Source of the DNA: Rhizobium sp. J15
Lineage (GTDB): Bacteria > Pseudomonadota > Alphaproteobacteria > Rhizobiales > Rhizobiaceae
DNA length: 64,000 nt
Assembly: GCF_002531825.1 (NCBI RefSeq)
Contig: NZ_NWSX01000026.1
Location: forward strand, 1 to 64,000
Direction: 5' to 3'
Of this stretch, positions 60,892 through 64,000 are shown in pieces. The notes under the pieces were generated by a model that saw only the letters and a program-made list of their open reading frames with translations, had not been told where the DNA came from and did not search any database. Position numbers and translations under genes: made by a program. How positions within the stretch are numbered: the stretch's first letter is position 1; every line of letters begins with the position of its first letter.

Positions 60892-61660
60892 CGCGATCGG
60901 TCTCCTTGTGAATGGCGGTGAAGGCGCCGGACTGAAGCAGGCCGGCGAGATTGGCGGAAAGATCGAATTCGGCAGCGGCAGCCGCCGCCGTCTCCGCGGC
61001 GTCGGAAAGCGTCGCGCCGGTGGCCAGCTCTTGCAGGAACACAGCGCCGCCCGGCGGCAGGCGATGGATTTCGACGAGCATGTGCGGGCGGACGATGAGC
61101 GCATCCTCGCCTGCCCAGGGCTCGATCGGCGCGAGGTCCATTGCGTCGCTGTTCATCGCCCAGATGGTGACGATGGGGTGGGCCGATCGCAGGATGGAGA
61201 GTGAGGGATGCGGGAGGAGAACGAGACGGGCAAGCTGCTCCGGTGCGACCCGCGAAAGTTCGCCGGCATCGAGCGGCGCCGCGTCGGCCGCATGATAGGC
61301 CTGGCCGCGCGCCGCTTCGAGGCGGATCACGTCGGGGAGATAGGCAAGCTCCTGCACCGGTTCGAAGCTCTCGACGAAATCGGCAAAGCCGTCGCCGTAG
61401 GACATCAGCAATGGCGAACGCGGCGGGAAAAGCCGGATGTATTCGCCGGCCATCGCCGCGAAGAAACCCTCTCCGACGATCCGCCGGGCGGCGGGGAACC
61501 GGGACGCAAGCGCGCCGACGAGCCCGCTTGCGACATTGTTGCGATAGACGCCGAAGCGGCGTGCCGGAGTGTTGTCGTTCCAGGCGGCAAGGCCGGCCGG
61601 GACGGGCAGAGCGGCGTCGGTAAGCGCCCGCGCAAAACGTGTCTGGATATCGGCCGGCAT
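60881..61660 (-). CDS. bufC: BufC/HvfC-type partner protein (DUF2063)
   Basis: 259 residues from ATG 61660 (MPADIQTRFARALTDAAL), eight bases after the bufB stop. The N-terminal helical domain has the family pattern NDNTPARRFGVYRNNVASGLVGALASRFPAARRIVGEGFFAAMAGEYIRLFPPRSPLLMSYGDGFADFV; the C-terminal half is a winged-helix-like partner domain (HMLVEIHRLPPGGAVFLQELATG). In bufferin and methanobactin systems this protein pairs with the DUF692 enzyme to present the precursor peptide. Confidence 0.92.
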   Translation of the reverse strand: MPADIQTRFARALTDAALPVPAGLAAWNDNTPARRFGVYRNNVASGLVGALASRFPAARRIVGEGFFAAMAGEYIRLFPPRSPLLMSYGDGFADFVESFEPVQELAYLPDVIRLEAARGQAYHAADAAPLDAGELSRVAPEQLARLVLLPHPSLSILRSAHPIVTIWAMNSDAMDLAPIEPWAGEDALIVRPHMLVEIHRLPPGGAVFLQELATGATLSDAAETAAAAAAEFDLSANLAGLLQSGAFTAIHKETDRDEY

Positions 61661-61668
61661 GGCGGACC

Positions 61669-62523
61669 TCACGCGGCGCGGCGGCTGGCGGCGGCGCCGA
61701 GTATGCGCTCGGCAGCCTCCGCTTCGGCGCGCAGGACGGGCCATTCCGGCACGTCGTTGTCCCATTCGATGAGGGTGGCGACAGGGCCGGTGCTTGCGAT
61801 GACCTCTTCGTAAAGAGCCCAGACCGGATCCTTCACCGGCGTGTCATGGGAGTCGATCAGCAGCGGCGCGCCCTGGTCGTCCCGTGTTTCGGAGTGGCCG
61901 CTCAGATGGATTTCGTGCACCCATTGCAAGGGGAAGCGGGCGAGATAGGCGCTGGGATCCATGTTGTGGTTGGTGGAGGCGACGAAGACGTTGTTGACGT
62001 CGAGCAGCAGTCCGCATCCGGTGCGCCTGACGACCTCCGCCAGAAAATCCGTTTCTTCGAGCGTGCTTTCTTCGAACAGCAGATAGGTTGCGGGATTTTC
62101 GAGCAGCATCTGGCGGCGCAGCGTTTCCTGCACAGCATCGACATGCTCCGCGACGCGCGCGAGCGTGGTTTCGCTATAGGGAAGCGGCAGCAGGTCGTTC
62201 ATGAAAACCGTGTCGTGCGACGACCAGGCGAGATGTTCGGAAAAGCTCTCGGGTTCGTAGCGATCGCAGAGGATTTTCAGCCGGGCGAGATGCGTGCGGT
62301 CGAGCGGCTGCATCGAGCCGATGGAGAGGCCGACGCCGTGGATCGACAGCGCATAATCCTGGCGCAGCTTGCCGAGCTGGGCATGCGGCGGACCGCCGGC
62401 GCCCATATAGTTTTCGGCATGGACTTCGAAGAAGCCGAGCGGCTGCGGGCGGTCGATGATTTCGGCAAAATGCTCGGGCTTGAAGCCGACGCCGGGGCGG
62501 CGGGGAAGTTCTGACGGTTTCAT
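61669..62523 (-). CDS. bufB: BufB, multinuclear iron oxidative enzyme (DUF692/MNIO)
   Basis: 284 residues. DUF692 TIM barrel related to MbnB: GVGFKPEHFAEI at the start, then EVHAENYMG, SIHGVGLSIGS, SEHLAWSSHD, LLENPATYL, LLLDVNNVFV, EIHLSGHSE and DSHDTPV, which supply the His/Asp/Glu iron ligands. With BufC it converts cysteines of the precursor to modified (thiooxazole or oxazolone-type) residues. It follows bufA by about 60 bases and sits under the same sigma-factor-type promoter. Confidence 0.94.
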   Translation of the reverse strand: MKPSELPRRPGVGFKPEHFAEIIDRPQPLGFFEVHAENYMGAGGPPHAQLGKLRQDYALSIHGVGLSIGSMQPLDRTHLARLKILCDRYEPESFSEHLAWSSHDTVFMNDLLPLPYSETTLARVAEHVDAVQETLRRQMLLENPATYLLFEESTLEETDFLAEVVRRTGCGLLLDVNNVFVASTNHNMDPSAYLARFPLQWVHEIHLSGHSETRDDQGAPLLIDSHDTPVKDPVWALYEEVIASTGPVATLIEWDNDVPEWPVLRAEAEAAERILGAAASRRAA

Positions 62524-62584
62524 CGGACATCTCCTGGGATGGAAGCGGACGGCGCGACAATGCGCCGTCCTATCAGCGCTGAGC

Positions 62585-62869
62585 TCAGACCGGAGCCTTG
62601 CCCTGCATCAGCGAGCCATGGCCGTCCGGCGTCTTCATCGACATGCAGGTGCCGGCGGGAACGAGCTTCCAGGCGTTCTTCTGGTAATCGACCTTGGAGG
62701 TGCCGGCGCAGGTCGTGCCCGGACCGGCGGCGCAATCGTTCTGGCCCTTCAATGCGATGCCGTAGCATTTCTCCTTGCTGTCGGCGGCGGAGGCGGCCGG
62801 AGCGGCGACGGCTGCGAGCGCCGAAGCGATGGAGCCTGCCAGTGCAAGGGTGACGATGCTGTTCTTCAT
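62585..62869 (-). CDS. bufA1: Bufferin precursor peptide BufA1 (DUF2282)
   Basis: 94 residues. Signal peptide (MKNSIVTLALAGSIASALAA... to about residue 28, unusually with export signal on a modified peptide). The core holds four cysteines, Cys35, Cys46, Cys54 and Cys75, in the family order EKCYGIALKGQNDC, TTCAGTSKVD, PAGTCMSM. DUF2282 peptides are modified by BufB/BufC and bind copper in the periplasm, giving copper tolerance in studied species. GGAG precedes the ATG; preceded by a sigma-specific promoter shared in form with the divergent ECF sigma gene. Confidence 0.94.
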   Translation of the reverse strand: MKNSIVTLALAGSIASALAAVAAPAASAADSKEKCYGIALKGQNDCAAGPGTTCAGTSKVDYQKNAWKLVPAGTCMSMKTPDGHGSLMQGKAPV

Positions 62870-62917
62870 TGTTCATCTCCGTTGAATGATAAGCCGTGAT
62901 TGGCTTGCATTGCGGGC

Positions 62918-62943
62918 TACGGAGAGAGAGCTGCCGTTGTTAC
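62918..62943 (-). promoter_or_regulatory. ECF-type promoter of the bufferin operon
   Basis: Minus strand: GTAACA (62943-62938), exactly 16 bases, CGTA (62921-62918), with the bufA1 ATG about 49 bases beyond. Same elements and spacing as the promoter at 63055-63080, so both should answer to the ECF sigma factor next door. Confidence 0.82.
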
Positions 62944-63054
62944 AGCGGCCGGTTCGATTTTTTTAGAAGCGCACCCTTGCCCTTTGCGCAACCGCGGGCG
63001 AAAAGCCTGGAAACGAAGGGCTGCAGGGCCGCACGAAAGAATTTCGCCGTCGCG

Positions 63055-63080
63055 GTAACAAAAATGTGTGCCCATCCGTA
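63055..63080 (+). promoter_or_regulatory. ECF-type promoter of the sigma factor gene
   Basis: GTAACA at 63055-63060, 16-base spacer, CGTA at 63077-63080. The promoter occupies the only room for an upstream start at 63068, so translation should begin at the GTG 63095. Indicates autoregulation by the sigma factor. Confidence 0.8.
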
Positions 63081-63094
63081 GGGGATTATGTCGG

Positions 63095-63652
63095 GTGAAA
63101 CATTCGGCGCGAGAAGAGGAATGGGCAGGCTGGATGCGCAGCGCCATCAAGGGCGATACGCAGGCCTATCACCGCTTCCTTTCCGCCGTCACACCGCATC
63201 TGCGTGCGATGGCGCGCCGGCGTTGCGACCAGTTCGGCGCACCGGCAAGCGAGGCGGAGGACGTGGTGCAGGAAGTGCTGCTCGCCGTCCACCTCAAGCG
63301 CGCAACGTGGGATCCGGCGCGCCCGATCGGCCCGTGGCTGTCGACGATCGTGCGCAACAAGCTGATCGACAGCCTGCGCCGTCGCGGCCGCCATGTCGAC
63401 GTGCCGATCGACGACGTGATGGCGACGCTGGAGGCCGAAGAGCAGGCCGGCAACTTGGATCGGCTCGATGCCGAGCATATGCTGGAGCGCCTGAGGGATC
63501 CGCAGCGCGATATCGTCCGGTCCATTTCCATGGAAGGGGCGGGCATACGCGAGACGGCCGAGAGGCTGAAGATGAGTGAGGGCGCGGTGCGTGTTGCCCT
63601 CCACCGGGCGCTGAAAACGCTCGCCGCGCTTTACCGGAGTGAAGAGACGTGA
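63095..63652 (+). CDS. ECF RNA polymerase sigma factor (SigF-like, bufferin regulator)
   Basis: 185 residues from GTG 63095 with AGGGGA upstream. Sigma region 2 (DTQAYHRFLSAVTPHLRAMARRRC, EAEDVVQEVLLAVHLKR, RPIGPWLSTIVRNKLIDSLRRRGR) and region 4 (RDPQRDIVRSISMEGAGIRETAERLKMSEGAVRVALHRALKTL). The DVVQEVLLAVHLKRATWD and PWLSTIVRNK segments fit the SigF-NrsF group known from Caulobacter, which controls DUF2282 genes under copper or other oxidant stress. Overlaps its NrsF-like anti-sigma gene by four bases (GTGA). Confidence 0.92.
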   Translation: MKHSAREEEWAGWMRSAIKGDTQAYHRFLSAVTPHLRAMARRRCDQFGAPASEAEDVVQEVLLAVHLKRATWDPARPIGPWLSTIVRNKLIDSLRRRGRHVDVPIDDVMATLEAEEQAGNLDRLDAEHMLERLRDPQRDIVRSISMEGAGIRETAERLKMSEGAVRVALHRALKTLAALYRSEET

Positions 63653-64000
63653 AAACGGATGAGCTGATCAATCTCCTGTCGGAAGATGCGCCGGTGCACC
63701 TGCGGCTTGGCCGCATGATGGCGCTGGCGCTGCTGATCGGTATTACGATATCCGCAACGCTGATGGTTTCGACGATCGGCCTGCGCCACAACATGCAGAC
63801 CGTCTTCGAGACGGCGCGGGTTTTCTTCAAGATCTGCGAGACGTTGCTTTTGGCGTTCCTCGCGTCGCGCCTCGTCTTCCAGATCGGCCGTCCGGGCGTG
63901 CCGCTGAGGGCGCGGGTGCTGGCGCTGCTCCTGCCGGCGGCACTGCTCGTCGCTGCCGTTATCGCCGAGCTTTTCACGGTGCCGGAACAGGATTGGGCGG
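63649..64000 (+). CDS. nrsF: NrsF-type membrane anti-sigma factor (DUF1109), partial
   Basis: Only the first 117 residues are in view; the window ends inside the gene. Starts at a GTG overlapping the sigma gene stop. Short cytoplasmic head (VKTDELINLLSEDAPVHLRLG), then membrane helices at about 25-45 (MMALALLIGITISATLMVSTIGL), 64-80 and 90-110, as in six-helix DUF1109 proteins. NrsF holds the ECF sigma factor at the membrane until a stress signal, so it should set bufferin expression. Confidence 0.9.
   Translation, partial: MKTDELINLLSEDAPVHLRLGRMMALALLIGITISATLMVSTIGLRHNMQTVFETARVFFKICETLLLAFLASRLVFQIGRPGVPLRARVLALLLPAALLVAAVIAELFTVPEQDWA

Noticed and set aside
1..64000. tRNA, rRNA or riboswitch genes
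   Set aside because: No cloverleaf, rRNA or known riboswitch motif was recognised; a covariance-model search would be needed to exclude short or diverged ones.

Overview
The window is GC-rich alphaproteobacterial DNA, almost certainly from a Rhizobium (R. leguminosarum/R. etli type). It carries a complete repABC replication and partition locus (repA, repB, repC, minus strand, 23.3-27.0 kb) with a recognisable antisense-RNA gene between repB and repC, so it comes from a large secondary replicon (plasmid or chromid), not the main chromosome. panC-panB and katG-oxyR lie beside the origin; from memory this matches the arrangement on R. etli p42f-type replicons. Several families of rhizobial palindromic repeats sit in the intergenic spaces. 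I saw no tRNA, rRNA, CRISPR array, transposase or integrase.

Layout. 0.2-4.4 kb: an acyl-CoA module (thioesterase, acyl-CoA ligase, thiolase) divergent from a zinc-less type quinone/alcohol dehydrogenase. 4.5-7.8 kb: HxlR and LysR regulators, each divergent from small enzymes (SnoaL-like protein; SDR plus FMN-binding oxidase). 7.8-12.2 kb: two interlocked two-component systems. 12.4-15.2 kb: small exported proteins, a vapBC toxin-antitoxin pair and an SDR. 15.2-20.7 kb: repeat-rich spacer, katG/oxyR and a TadG-like pilus protein. 20.8-27.1 kb: panBC, a ProQ/FinO-domain protein and repABC. 27.2-36.4 kb: a sugar ABC-transport operon with two ROK regulators, a sugar isomerase and a Gfo/Idh/MocA dehydrogenase. 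36.4-40.4 kb: an AT-richer insert with one 1233-residue SIR2-domain protein of the anti-phage Dsr type. 41.0-44.0 kb: a GH38 alpha-mannosidase whose promoter carries the same operator as the ABC operon. 44.1-51.1 kb: an Xre/MbcA antitoxin followed by a truncated partner, a chemoreceptor, and two LysR/hydrolase pairs. 51.1-60.4 kb: TetR/GH3 beta-glucosidase, DUF305 protein, ClC channel, RTX metalloprotease, small proteins and parDE. 60.4-64.0 kb: a bufferin (copper-binding modified peptide) operon divergent from an ECF sigma factor and its NrsF-type anti-sigma factor.

The parts that work together most clearly are: (1) the bufferin operon and its sigma factor, whose two divergent promoters share the same spaced elements (GTAACA, 16 bases, CGTA); (2) the ABC transporter and alpha-mannosidase, joined by a 22-base operator identical at 21 positions in two promoters, now separated by the SIR2 defence gene; and (3) repABC with its counter-transcribed RNA and an adjacent FinO/ProQ-domain protein, a family known for antisense-RNA handling. 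All functional statements come from reading translated sequence and motifs by eye; no database search was possible.
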